From assembly GCA_028015205.1 (NCBI GenBank), contig CM051508.1, positions 11,550,001 through 11,614,000 of the forward strand: a stretch of DNA of 64,000 nt, read 5' to 3'. The first letter of the stretch is position 1. Each line of letters opens with the position of its first letter. The stretch is from Mytilisepta virgata (taxonomy: Eukaryota; Mollusca; Bivalvia; Mytilida; Mytilidae). Below the pieces are notes generated by a model that did not search any database, was not told the DNA's origin, and saw nothing but the letters and a program-made list of their open reading frames with translations. A program made the translations under genes and the position numbers. Of this stretch, positions 46,420 through 56,480 are shown piece after piece.

Positions 46420-47190
46420 CCACAAATATGCATCTTCGAAACCGAATGGTAACGGCGGAGGTCACTGCCCGAAGAACTCTTGGTCGAACAAACAATAGAA
46501 TTTCTGGTCAGACCGTCCGAATAGACTTCGAAAATATGGACTCCCAGCTCGGCGCCCAGTGAGAGGCCTAATATTATAACAGCATCGTAGGACTTCTCGC
46601 GACTGGGCTAGGTTTGTGGATGTCGCCGTTGGAAACTCCATACATGGCAACACTTTCTTTTTAGTGATGAGTCCCAATTTTCCCTTCATTTTACCAATGG
46701 ACGGTATCGGGTCCACAGCAGGCCTAGGAACGTTTTACGGACCCTTGTGTGTACGCGTCTGATCGATTTAGATGCGGAAATGTTATGGTCTATGGTGGAA
46801 TTGCCATGATGTCCCACTAAACTAAAGATTTTTCATGGAACACTTAATGCCATGAAATACAGAGACGATATCCTAAATCCCGTTGCTCTGCCCATTTTCA
46901 ACGCTATGATTTGACTAAGTCTTTAAATATGACAACTAATTTGTCACGTGACTCGAGTATGTCAATACTATTGACCAGAGCCACATCCGTATTTTCTTGG
47001 CCGGTATTATGTCCATAGAACATTCATAAGATGAATTGGTAGGCGTGTTAGTCACAACCAAAATCCACACTGCAGGTGCTGCGTGATACACTGGCACAGG
47101 AGTAGTACAATATCCCGCAACCCTTCACCAAAAAAACTTATTGGATCTATGCAGAGCAAGAGGTGGTCATATGCCCGTTATTAACTCCGC
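46420..47190 (+). pseudogene. Tc1/mariner transposase remnant
   Basis: Plus-strand frames give a helix-turn-helix part (LRNRMVTAEVTARRTLGRTN, then SGQTVR). After a frameshift come RLRKYGLPARRPVRG and SRDWARF, then FSDES with the first catalytic D at 46666. NGRYRVHSRPR and YGGIAMM-like sequence follow, then DN...HVTRVCQYY with the second D near 46931, IEHSxDEL with the catalytic E at 47018, and NIPQPFTKK and IGSMQSK-like sequence near the end. The order and motifs identify a Tc1-like element. At least five frameshifts or stops destroy it, and I did not find its terminal repeats. It lies in an intron of the minus-strand gene. Confidence 0.8.
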
Positions 47191-47640
47191 AAACATCCTC
47201 ATCATGTGACAATTTCTGTCCGTTTACGATATGCTATAATGATGATTTTGTTATCATATATTGTTTTGATATTGTTTTAATTTTTTATGCTTATGTAAAT
47301 CTAATTCGTACATTTTTTGTTAACTTGGTGTCCCTGTTTAATAGTAAACCTTCTTTTGTGGACTAGTATATTAACTTTAGAAGCCAACTAATATAGCCTG
47401 AAACGTTTTGTAAAACGAATTGATATACCCTTTCAAATGTCTGTAATGATAAACCGCTGAATTCCGCACATATAATCACTAGATTTGTCTAAAATCATCC
47501 AATTTCTGGGAATTTTGTAGGGGACGCTGTGTTTTTACACTTTCTTTATGCTACAGCTGTAATTTGAAGTCATTTAGTGGAAACACTTTTTATTTGGTAT
47601 CTGGTTTGACACAGTTATACAACAAATTGATCATAGACCG

Positions 47641-47939
47641 TCAATCTATGACGTCATATGAAAACATGAAGAAAATCGTTGTATTCACTCCAGGCAATCG
47701 GTTCCATTTTATGTCGCGCAAAGCGGTTGTAGAGACGATCGTGTTAACCAAACTTTTATCTGTAAATAATTTAATAAACCCATTTTGAATGTTGAACTTG
47801 ATGCCCTTAATTTCATTAGTCTCGGATTTGTAATAGCATTGCATACATCTGGACCTTCCACATAGCATAGTCCCCTGGTAGTCAATTTTTTCTGTTGGAG
47901 TGTTCGACTTTATCGAACTACTGTCAGTACTGAAAAACT
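47641..47939 (-). CDS. PAN/apple-like open frame, candidate exon
   Basis: The minus strand has an open frame that begins before 47939, where AAGTTTTTCAG gives a possible acceptor, and runs to a TGA just past 47641. It contains IDYQGTMLCGRSRCMQCYY, KSETNEIKGIKFNIQNGF and KLFTDK. The pattern C-x4-C-x2-C...G-I-K-F-N-x-x-N-G-x-x-K-L resembles PAN/apple domains, which are extracellular binding modules. A clear donor is missing. It may be the upstream part of the nested cysteine-rich gene, an exon of another transcript, or a decayed copy. Confidence 0.35.
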
Positions 47940-48019
47940 TATTTTCTTCGGATGCAACAAATGCACTCGAAAACATTTAGATCAATGAAAAAGAGCAATA
48001 AGAAATAAAATATACTTAC

Positions 48020-48040
48020 TTGCTTCCATATTTTCATAAT
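48020..48040 (-). CDS. 21-bp microexon of the lectin/EGF gene
   Basis: On the minus strand ATATTTTTTCAG is followed by 21 bases and GTAAGT. In phase 1 they encode YENMEA, with split codons at each side. Both neighbours (54552 and 34313) use phase 1, so the exon joins them as FD-DYENMEAN-LSKYTG, and skipping it also keeps the frame. This makes an optional seven-residue insert in the loop of the galactose-binding domain plausible. The call rests on good splice sites and phase agreement, not on homology. Confidence 0.5.
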
Positions 48041-49059
48041 CTGAAAAAATATCATTGATAGATTTAAAATATTGCAGAAAAGTAAAAAACTGAAAACTAT
48101 TGGCGTAATTTGTTTTTTTCAGAATCATATTGACAGCATATCCATTTTTTTTAACCTGAATAACAGTTTTAATGTTTATTGTACGGTCGCTGTTACCTAT
48201 TATATCAACTTAAGATTACAGCATTTCTCTTAGTTTTCGTGTAAACAATATTGGCAGGTATCCATGCAGATTTATGTTTAATTAATGCTATATTTCCTTA
48301 ATATATATGCAATATCGGTGTTTAACAGACTTTTATATCTACCAAAATTGAGAGTAAAGGTTAGTGTTATCGTTGGGTATTGCTACAAACTCCATAGCAG
48401 GGTCATTTCCGTTACGTAATATCAAACCACTGGGAAAAGACCCTGCCTTCAGCTGTGTTCACACAGGTCAAGATCTTGTCCTTTTTTGTTACGAGTGCGG
48501 GTGAATAAATATGTTAATCTTTCACTTTATTGACCACTATATAAAGTTATTTTAACATATTTTCTTCTAATAGTATTTTATAATTTGGAGAAATATATCC
48601 TCGTGAAATAGACTTTCATTCATATCATGGAACTACTTCGCCAACTGAATGTACCAGTTAAACATCACAGTTTCTGTCATAATGAAAAAAGTAATTCCAT
48701 TGTGCTGTCATGCAAGTCGTTCGGATTTTGTTTGCTGTGACGTTAATCACTAAGGGTAATAATATACCTCACCATTAAAATGTTTTTGAGTTCGCAGTGA
48801 ATGAAGATCTCTAAAGGCCAAGGTATGTAGTAATCCTGATACTTAAAGTCTCCTAAACGCCCGAAGCTATCTTACAAATCGTGTTAAACGAAACTTTACG
48901 ATTTAATTTTTTTTAAATGTTGCAATTTGCGTTCATTTTGAGATATTTTATAATTTCTGTATTTCAAACTGGAATGGACGGCGGATGAACACAAGAACGG
49001 ACAAGTGTATTTCAGAAGACATTTTCCTATTACATTTCATAAAGACAATTTTTTTTTAT
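48041..49059. other. Intron, no gene recognised
   Basis: AT-rich intronic sequence without clear features. Confidence 0.35.
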
Positions 49060-49385
49060 ATTTTACACTCATCGCCGCTCTTCTCTTGCTCCTCGCTACT
49101 CATCGCTGCTCATCGATACTCTTCTCTTGCTCCATGCTGTTCTTCGCTGCCTAGCACCATGCTCTACTGCTCATTTCAGTTTTTTTTTGCTGCTGCTGCT
49201 GCTTTTCTCTTGCTCCGTGTTGCTCTTCGCTGCTCTGCACTGTACTAATTTTGCTCTTTTCTTGCTCCATGCTGCTCATCGCTGCTTTTATCTTGCTCCA
49301 TTCTGCTCTCCGCTGCTCATCGCTGCTCTTCGCTGTTCAGTACCATGCTCTCTTACTTATTACAGTTTTTTGCTGCTAGTGCTGG
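49060..49385 (+). repeat. GCTGCTC/CTTGCTC minisatellite-like tract
   Basis: Irregular tandem copies of CTCATCGCTGCTC and TTCTCTTGCTCC fill the interval. The two overlapping plus-strand frames (cysteine- and leucine-rich) are products of this low-complexity tract and not genes. Confidence 0.75.
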
Positions 49386-49554
49386 TCGATTGTCGATAGT
49401 CAAAGATTGGAACTGTGCAAGAGCATCTTTACATCCGGGTCATTTGAAAGACCACTCTGCATTTGTCCAGGCTTATGACTGGCTATTTATGTATAAACAT
49501 ATATAGGCTGCATTAACCTTTTTAAAAAAAAAAAAAAAAAATTATATATCTATT

Positions 49555-49760
49555 TTTTTCTGTGACGTCATTTCCGGTTGACGTCTTATCCGGTGAACCA
49601 ACGCCACAAATACTACTACGTATAACTTCATAAAGAACATGACGTCATAAAGACCAAAAACACGTATAACGTCATAAACCCATAATACGCGTCACTTCAG
49701 GATGATCCTCCGCCACAAATGCGACTTGAACATAACGCCATAAAGACGTATACTACTCAT
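49555..49760. repeat. Short repeats with several TGACGTCA-type palindromes
   Basis: TGTGACGTCATTTCCGGTTG at 49560 and TGACGTCTTATCCGG follow each other, then CATGACGTCATAAAG at 49640 and ACGTATAACGTCATAAAC at 49663. The cluster contains CRE-like TGACGTCA twice. A regulatory role is possible but unproven, since the units are themselves repetitive. Confidence 0.35.
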
Positions 49761-50659
49761 GAAACTAAAAGAAGTGGCCAATGGGTTACACTTGGGAGGC
49801 TTCAAGAGCGGGTAAATATTGTGTTTCATGAGTTTTTCTCTTTTTTTTTTTGTTTTTGAAAATTGAAATTAAGTAAATAATGTCAAACATAATATCAGGT
49901 AAGATGAACTATTGATATAATTATATTTAAAACCGTAAAAGATTAAACTTCTCTTTAAAAAAAGATAAACAGGAAACTGTCCTGGTTTTTATTCCTAAAC
50001 TCGCACTGTGATGGGTATACTAAAATACCATTGTATGTTCGACTGTTCATTCGTCCGCACTGTCCATTTCCATTTGAAATACAGAAATTATAAGACATAA
50101 CATGTCTTACATGAACACATTTTTCAACATTTTTTAATCATACAGTTTAGTCTTCGGGAGAAGAAAGAAAGCTGCGGCCAATTCTGGAAACTTTAAGTAT
50201 CAGATCACTGATGCATGACTCAAAAGAAAGTTTGGAGACTTGTTGTTTTAACTCCTTTTCCTACTATTATTACGATTATTTCCAACTTGTCCGAATCCTA
50301 CTGAGGAATTTGATAGTTTTAATCTTAATGAAACTTCGTAGGAAGGTCAGGTTTATACCACATGGAGATGTGCATTAAATTTCTGAAATTTTAAAATTGT
50401 TTGAAATGGAAACAGTCAAATTGTAAAAGAAAATCAACAAACCTGAGATCTTTAGTTCTCATAACCCGTTTACTCGATGGTTTCAATATTTTACACAAAT
50501 AAAGGGCTATGATTGTCTCTCCATAAGATTTTGGAGGGAGGTTAAAAAGTATATTTTAGGGTGATCAAGAGCGGTAGAGGTTTTAACAGGAAAATATGCG
50601 GAAAACAATGTTTAGTTATGATTGATAATGTTACTCAACGTGTAAAATTCTCTTATAAA
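49761..50659. other. No gene recognised
   Basis: AT-rich sequence without clear features. Confidence 0.35.
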
Positions 50660-50710
50660 AATAATTGCAATAACTCACAAGGCTTTTTAGGCCAGGTGAG
50701 CTTAGAATTC
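50660..50710 (-). mobile_element. HINE-B-type 5' end fragment
   Basis: CAATAACTCACAAGGCTTTT, then AGGCCAGGTGAGCTTAG. In minus orientation this is the TAAGCTCACCTGGCC start with its GGCC..GGCC-type hairpin; no core or microsatellite follows directly. Confidence 0.5.
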
Positions 50711-50850
50711 AAAAAACTGTTATTTAGGCAATAATTCATATTTATAAGGGCCATAACTCTCACAATAAATATCCGTTCAGCGTGAAACTCAAACTTGATC
50801 TGTATCTCAGCATTATAACCTCAACTACCAAAAAAATGTTATCACCATAT

Positions 50851-51175
50851 GATAAAATGGTAGGCATTACAGGACGTTTATATTATCACGGTTTGGAGAA
50901 TCTTAAAATACCATCGCATATAAACTTGTACGGTTTTTTCCATGGTTATGGTATCAGGTTAAAATACCATAAAAATTACCTGTCCTCTCCTGGATAGTTT
51001 TTAAATAGCTTATCTTCCTATCATGGAAAAGTGATCTCCCTTCTTTCTGCTAATAATTTAAATTGGCTATGTTATTCTGACCTCCTCTCGTTTCGCTTAT
51101 GTTTTAAAACTGATAAAATGTTAGGCATTACAGGAGGTTTATATTATCACGGTTGGGAAGGTCTTAAAATAACAT
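50851..51175. repeat. 261-bp tandem unit, second copy interrupted
   Basis: GATAAAATGGTAGGCATTAC at 50851 recurs at 51112 (GATAAAATGTTAGGCATTAC). The second unit matches to about 51175 and then resumes at 52390 (CGCATATAAACTTATAGGG) on the far side of a 1.2-kb insertion. Confidence 0.7.
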
Positions 51176-52390
51176 CGTGTAGTAGAGCCTGATATGGATT
51201 ATATTTCATTTATATTATTTATATTATTATTATTATTATTATTATTATGTTCATTATTATTATTACATGTGATGAAGGAATTGACTTTGACATTGAGACT
51301 GACAGTACTTCAGTGCTTTGATTTTACATGCAGTTATCTGGTCTGATAGTCACATCCTGGTATTTCAATTTTCTTGCAATTCTATTGGTTATTGGTGAAC
51401 TCTTTTTGTTTTATACTTGAGGACGCAACTTTGAAGTAAATGGCCACTGTTGTTTTTTTCTCCATTATATAACTAAATTATTTCTAGTTTGACACTCTGC
51501 AATTATTCAGGTCAGTTACTTATCCATATACTTATGTATATAACTCCTATAGATTTTACCCAGTGAGAAGGAAATGAGTGATCTTTTGAAAGTGCTGTAT
51601 GAATGAAAGGTACTCTATAAGAGAGAGTGTAGATTAGTATTATTTCAAAGAAAATGAAATAACAATTCTAGTGCTTATTAATTTTACGGGTAGATGTGCA
51701 TATAATTATTGACTTAATTAAGTTAATAGCAATAGTTAATAATTAACAGTTATTTAAAGTATTGATCTAGAAAATGTTACACTGAAACCTCAATACTTTG
51801 ACTTATGAAATTCATCATTTATTTATTCAGGTATAAACAGGATTTGGTCCATACAACATTATTAGTCGGAATTAATTGAAGTTTGAAGTGTGGAGCACTG
51901 CTTCCAACCTTTATATTATATATACGGTAAACTGTGTTCAATGAGTGTCTGTTTACATGTATTTGTGTTTTGTGTCAATTTTCCCTTTTTCCAATATTTT
52001 TTATTCAATTGCTATTGTAATAGTAAGACAAGTCAGAATTACGTATTTATAGTCAACATCCTATAAGAATGTTGTGAGCTTTATTTTCTTTTTATTGAAC
52101 TATTACCAAATTAATACTTTGGTTAAATATCGGAGTGCAGAATAAACTTAGAATTTATAATAACTTAGAAAACTTCTTGCAGAAGTAACTCTTATAAATA
52201 CGTGTACTTCACTTTGTATTTATTAGATAAATTCATTAGGGTTATCTCTCTTTATACACGTTGATCCAAGTCTTTTCTTGTCTTGTATTGTTATGCATGT
52301 ATTTAAATGTTGCAGGGTGTTTATTCCCAATAAATATATGAACCCTTGCCTGTTTGATGCATTCTGAATTGCCCCAGAAAGTGAGAATGC
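51176..52390. mobile_element. ~1.2-kb insertion with TG...CA ends (candidate solo LTR)
   Basis: The unit ATCGCATATAAAC present at 50911 is broken after ATCG at 51175 and resumes with CGCATATAAAC at 52390. The intervening DNA begins TGTAGTAGAGCC and ends GAATGCCACA, has an ATT microsatellite near the start and an AATAAA at about 52331. Size, TG..CA ends and lack of coding potential suit a solo LTR, but only a 2-base flank duplication (CG) is visible, so other origins are possible. Confidence 0.4.
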
Positions 52391-52690
52391 CACACGCATA
52401 TAAACTTATAGGGTTTTTTTTTATGATTATGGTTAAAATACCATAAAAAATTACCTGTTCTCTCCTGGATAGTTTCCAACTAGCTTACCATCCTTTCATG
52501 GACAAGTGGTATCCCTTCTTTCTGTTAATACTTTAAATTGGCTATGTTATTCTGACCTCCCCTCTTTCTGCTAATTTTTTAAATAGGCTATGCTATTCTG
52601 ACCTCCCTGACAAAATTACCACCCCTCCCTTTATTAAAGCAATAAATTTGCTGTGGTATTCTGACCTCCCTGTCATGGAAAAAAACAAAA
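52391..52690. repeat. Remainder of the interrupted 261-bp unit and diverged partial copies
   Basis: TTACCTGTTCTCTCCTGGAT at 52450 matches 50979, and TTGGCTATGTTATTCTGACC recurs at 52538 and in altered form at 52575 and 52650. The minus-strand open frame that spans this region is repeat-derived in its C-terminal part. Confidence 0.6.
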
Positions 52691-53031
52691 TGATGCCATA
52701 AAGAGAGGTCATTTGCCCTAAACTTGATAACGAAAAACTCTATGAAACCAAATTTGATGCACAAGATGATGCCATTTCGTCGCTTTAGCTGTGTTCGAGG
52801 CCTAAATTGTAAAGTAAACAAAGATTTATAAAAATCAATATCAAAATGGTTTAGCCAAAGCCATTTAAATACAGAGCTTTGCGCAAGCGAGATACTCCTT
52901 AGTAATCCAAAAATTAATGTTTTTGTAACTGTATATTTCAAGTATCATTTTCGGACTAGTATCAATACGCTAGCATCTGAGCAGTTGATTCCCTCGATCT
53001 TAAGCAAATTCAATGTAAATTCAAAATTACA

Positions 53032-54523
53032 CTAGAAATACTGTGAGCAAAGCTCACTAATTGATACCCCCGCACCCCCTATCACAAGGAATGGCAAAGT
53101 CAATGTTTTGCTATGGAAAACATAAAAAGTTGGTCAGATCAAAATCTAAAATAAGAGGTGCACTATGGCATCATGTGATAAAGATTCTCTGAAAGTCTCA
53201 TGGAATTCCCTTTAGTGGTTTAGGAGGAGTTGCGGATCGCATACTGGTACCCCTATCACAATGAATGGCAAAGTCCATGTGTTGGTATGGAAAACCCCAA
53301 ATGTTGGTCAGATCAAAATCTAAAATAGGAGGTGCACTATGGTATCATGTAATAAAGATCCTCTGAAAGTTTCATCAAATTCCATTCAGTGGTTTAGGAG
53401 GAGTCGTGGATGGCATCATGGTACCCCTATCACAATGAATGTCAAAGTCCATGTTTTGGTATGGGTAACCCCAAATATTCATCAGATCAAAATCTAAAAT
53501 AAGAGGTGTACTATGGCATCATGTAATAAAGATCCTCTGAAAGTTTCATCAAATTCCATTCAGTGGTTTAGGAGGAGTCGTGGATGGAATCATGGTACCC
53601 CTATCAAAATGAATGTCAAAGTCCATGTTTTGGTATGGGTAACCCCAAATATTCATCGGATCAAAATCTAAAATAAGAGGTGCACTATGGCATCATGTAA
53701 TAACGATCCTCTGAAAGTTTCATCGAATTCCATTCAGTGGTTTAGGAGGAGTTGTGGATGGCATCATGGTACCCCTATCACAATGAATGTCAAAGTCCAT
53801 GTTTTGGTATGGGTAACCCCAAATATTCATCAGATCAAAATCTAAAATAGGAGGTGCACTATGGCATCATGTAATAAAGATCCTCTGAAAGTTTCATTAA
53901 ATTCCATTCAGTGGTTTAGGAGGAGTTGTGGATGGCATCATGGTACCCCTATCACAATGAATGTCAAAGTCCATGTTTTGGTATGGGTAACCCCAAATAT
54001 TCATCAGATCAAAATCTAAATAGGAGGTGCACTATGGCATCATGTAATAAAGATCCTCTGAAAGTTTCATCAAATTCCATTCAGTGGTTTCGGAGGAGTT
54101 GCGGATGGCATCATGGTACCCCTATCACAATGAAGGTCAAAGTCCATGTTTTGGTATGGGTAACCCCAAATTTTTATCAGATCAAAATCTAAAATAGGAG
54201 GTGCACTATGGCATCATGTAATAAAGATCCTCTGAAAGTTTCATCAAATTCCATTCAGTGGTTTCGGAGGAGTTGCGGATGGCATCATGGTACCCCCTAT
54301 CACATTGAAAGTCAAAGTCCATGTTTTTCTATGGGAAACCCCAAAAATTGGTCCGATCAAATTCTAAAATAGGAGGTGCACAATGCCATCATAGGATGAA
54401 GATTCTCTGAAAGTTTCATCAAATTCCATTCAGTAGTTTAGGAGGAGTTGCGGATACAAAGGTCGGACGGACGGACACAACGAATACTATATACCCCGCT
54501 TTTTTTTCAAAAGCGGGGGTATA
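53032..54523 (-). mobile_element. HINE-A copy 3, about 8 core units
   Basis: In minus orientation the 5' hairpin is TATACCCCCGCTTTTG...AAAGCGGGGTATA, then GTCCGTCCGTCCGACC, then cores of 173-174 bp (GGTACCCC markers at 53247, 53420, 53594, 53768, 53942, 54115 and 54289). It ends with the hairpin GTGAGCTTTGCTCACAG and TATTTCTAG followed by T. The core sequence differs from copies 1 and 2 but keeps GGAGGAGTTGCG and GAAAGTTTCAT...AAATCCATT-like blocks. The open frame at 53926-54192 arises from the repeat. Confidence 0.8.
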
Positions 54524-54551
54524 ATTATTCAATCATATATGTATTACTTAC

Positions 54552-54734
54552 CATCGAAATAAATAAAGATGGCTACTACAGAACTCAAATAATAAAGATT
54601 AACTTGTAAACGCACATTATCTCCCCATACCATCAACCATGTCCATCTAAAGTTATCAATAACATTATCCTTTAAACCGTCGGTTTCACCGATTACTTTG
54701 ATTTTTGCTCTATCTTTTGCTAAATCTTTATAGT
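54552..54734 (-). CDS. Fucolectin-like (galactose-binding) domain, upstream exon
   Basis: A 183-bp minus-strand exon (61 codons, phase 1-1) has acceptor AGACTATTTC...TTTCAG context and donor GATG-GTAAGT. The peptide includes DLAKDRAKIKVIGETDG, DNFRWTWLMVWGDNVRLQ and NLYYLSSVVAIFIYFD. The W-x-W-x-M-V-x-x-G-D-x-V-x-L...V-x-x-I-x-I-Y pattern corresponds to the central strands of F5/8-type or fucolectin domains, where WWxVDLG and I-xx-I-x-I-Y-N are usual. The match is weak but the following exon completes the domain. Upstream exons with the signal peptide and N-terminal strand were not found. Confidence 0.6.
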
Positions 54735-54832
54735 CTGAAATGAGAAAATATAACGGTGTTGTTACTGAAGACTGATAAGCTACCTTTCAATTACTTCTCA
54801 GTCAGGTCAGTATATTTTTTATGGTTTAAATT

Positions 54833-55163
54833 TAATCAACAACACGATTGCCTCGTGCTTCCTTTGCGTCAATTTGTAAATGTGTATCACATTTATTTGT
54901 ATGATGAGGGTAATTTATAATAGAAATACTAAGGGTCCATTCCTTGTATTGCACATGGTAGATCTCCTTAGCTGAAATTTGGCTTCCTATTTCGGTATTT
55001 TTGGTTGAGTACTTCTTGTTTAATATAAGTTTGGTTTTTGGTCTTCCAAATGTTTCGGTTTTAATGCTGCTGATGAGAGGTAACTCATTGAAATGCGTCG
55101 TATTCAGCATAGTATAAATTTACTATATCTGACATTAGTATCTTTGGATTGTTATTTTTCAAA
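54833..55163 (-). repeat. Interspersed repeat R3, copy 1 (with 92-codon open frame)
   Basis: In minus orientation AAAAATAACAATCCAAAGAT begins at 55163. The block through GAGATCTACCATGTGCAATA is shared with plus-strand copies at 62703 and 63083. This copy has a 92-codon frame (from MLNTTHFNELPLIS to ARGNRVVD), which the other copies lose by indels. The frame has no recognised domain and may be a relic of a mobile-element protein. Confidence 0.65.
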
Positions 55164-55881
55164 CAAAGCATCAAGAAAACTTGTTGTCTTTTTTTTTAAT
55201 TTTTTTATATGTTAATTGTATTGAATATTGTGCTTAATTTGGATTTGTGGATACTTCTGTTGATTTCTTTACACAATTGTATCACGTTACATTTAAGGAG
55301 GGTACAGAACACCTAAGGGAGATAACGCTTTAAAAATCATCTTAACGTTTTAATCAGCTTCTCAATGATAAGAATTAGTGTTTTTCAAACTGCTATATAT
55401 CCAATGAAAGTATTCCCGTAAATTGTGTCTTTCAAATTTCTTGAAATTATATATTTTTATCAACAGGTCAAAGTAAATATTTCGTTAAGATTTTATGAAA
55501 ATTAAACCAGCCAATTCTATTTTAGTCAAAGTTTTGGGTACCCCCTTAAGGCTTATCTTGCTGTTGCTCTTGGTTGAAGAGAACGTGCATGTCCAAAGAT
55601 TCCAGTCGTATTCAAGTCTAATACTCTGTAGAAATGTTCCTAGTACTTTATTGAAATGTTGTTTTGATTTTAGAATTATGGTGTATTTTATTCTTGATAT
55701 AACTTATCGTAGCTTAAAATATCATTTTTGGCTAGATTGTTGATTTGCAAATTTTTAGCAGCCCACCAACATAACAATGAGGCGATTAAAATTCATACAA
55801 TGAAACTAGATAATTTACTGATTTATATTTAGGCAATAAATAATTATTGCTTTCGTCTTCGTATATACGAAATGAATATAA
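55164..55881. other. No gene recognised
   Basis: AT-rich sequence. A plus-strand open frame at 55495-55743 has no motif. Confidence 0.35.
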
Positions 55882-56480
55882 ATTTTAGCTCATCTGTCCT
55901 AAAAGGACATGTAAGCTTTTGCCATCAACTGGTGTCCGTCGTCGTCCGTAAACTTTTTCAATGATCTTCTTGTCTGAAACTACTAAACAATTTCAGCCAA
56001 ACTTAAGTGGAATCCTTGGGGCATCTAGTATGAAGTTTGTGTTTAATTTTTTAACCGTCAAGAAACATTGCCGCCATGGCTACAAATAGAACAAATGTGT
56101 ATACTGCAGTTTTGGCTCGAATCGGTCAACCCTTTGTTGGGTTATTGCCACCGAATTGTTAATTTTAAGGAAATTTTGCAGTGTTAGGTTATTATCTTGA
56201 ATATTATTTGTGATAAAGACAAACTGAATACAAAAATGTTCAACAAAGTAAGACCTACAAATAAGTCAACATCACCAAAATCGTTAATTGACCCCTTAAA
56301 GGAGTTTTGTCCTTTTGGGACAATTTTTCACATTTTTCTCGTCATCTTTGTAAACTTTCGAGAATCTTTTCCTCTGAAACTACAGGATCAATTTCAGCCA
56401 TGCTTTGGCTGAAAGATCCTAAGGTTATCTTGTATAAACAACTGATAAATAGGGACTTTGTCATAACTTCAATTCAAAAA
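55882..56480 (+). mobile_element. HINE-B copy 4, probably with a second start nested in it
   Basis: The plus strand starts TTTTAGCTCATCTGTCC with the hairpin GTCCTAAAAGGAC and continues TGTCCGTCGTCGTCCG. The core AACCCTTTGTTGGGTTATTG is the inverse of 16030-16050. At 56296-56325 a second hairpin-like start (TTTTGTCCTTTTGGGACAAT) and TCGTCATCTTTGTAAAC suggest a second partial copy. The 3' hairpin is not seen. Confidence 0.6.

Larger units (their letters stand above)
3368..54734 (-). other. Gene span: lectin/EGF-like multi-exon gene (seen part)
   Basis: Seven minus-strand exons can be joined from 54734 down to 3368, all phase 1 at both borders, with AG acceptors and mostly GTAAGT/GTATGA-type donors. 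The order is galactose-binding (fucolectin-like) segment, then four cysteine-rich EGF-like modules. This matches the layout of bivalve multiple-EGF proteins that carry an N-terminal fucolectin-type lectin domain. No signal peptide exon, transmembrane segment or stop codon is visible, so both ends lie outside or are unrecognised. Introns are 1.3-17 kb and packed with mobile elements. The joining is inference from phase and domain order; the individual exons are read directly. One or more EGF exons could be missing from this list. Confidence 0.65.

Noticed and set aside
49127..49399. Cysteine- and leucine-rich 90-codon open frame
   Set aside because: Translation of a GCTGCTC minisatellite; the overlapping frame gives an equally long product.
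53926..54192. 88-codon plus-strand open frame with repeated WMASWYPYHNE-like segments
   Set aside because: The 174-bp core of HINE-A copy 3 is a multiple of three, so any open unit looks like a repeat protein.
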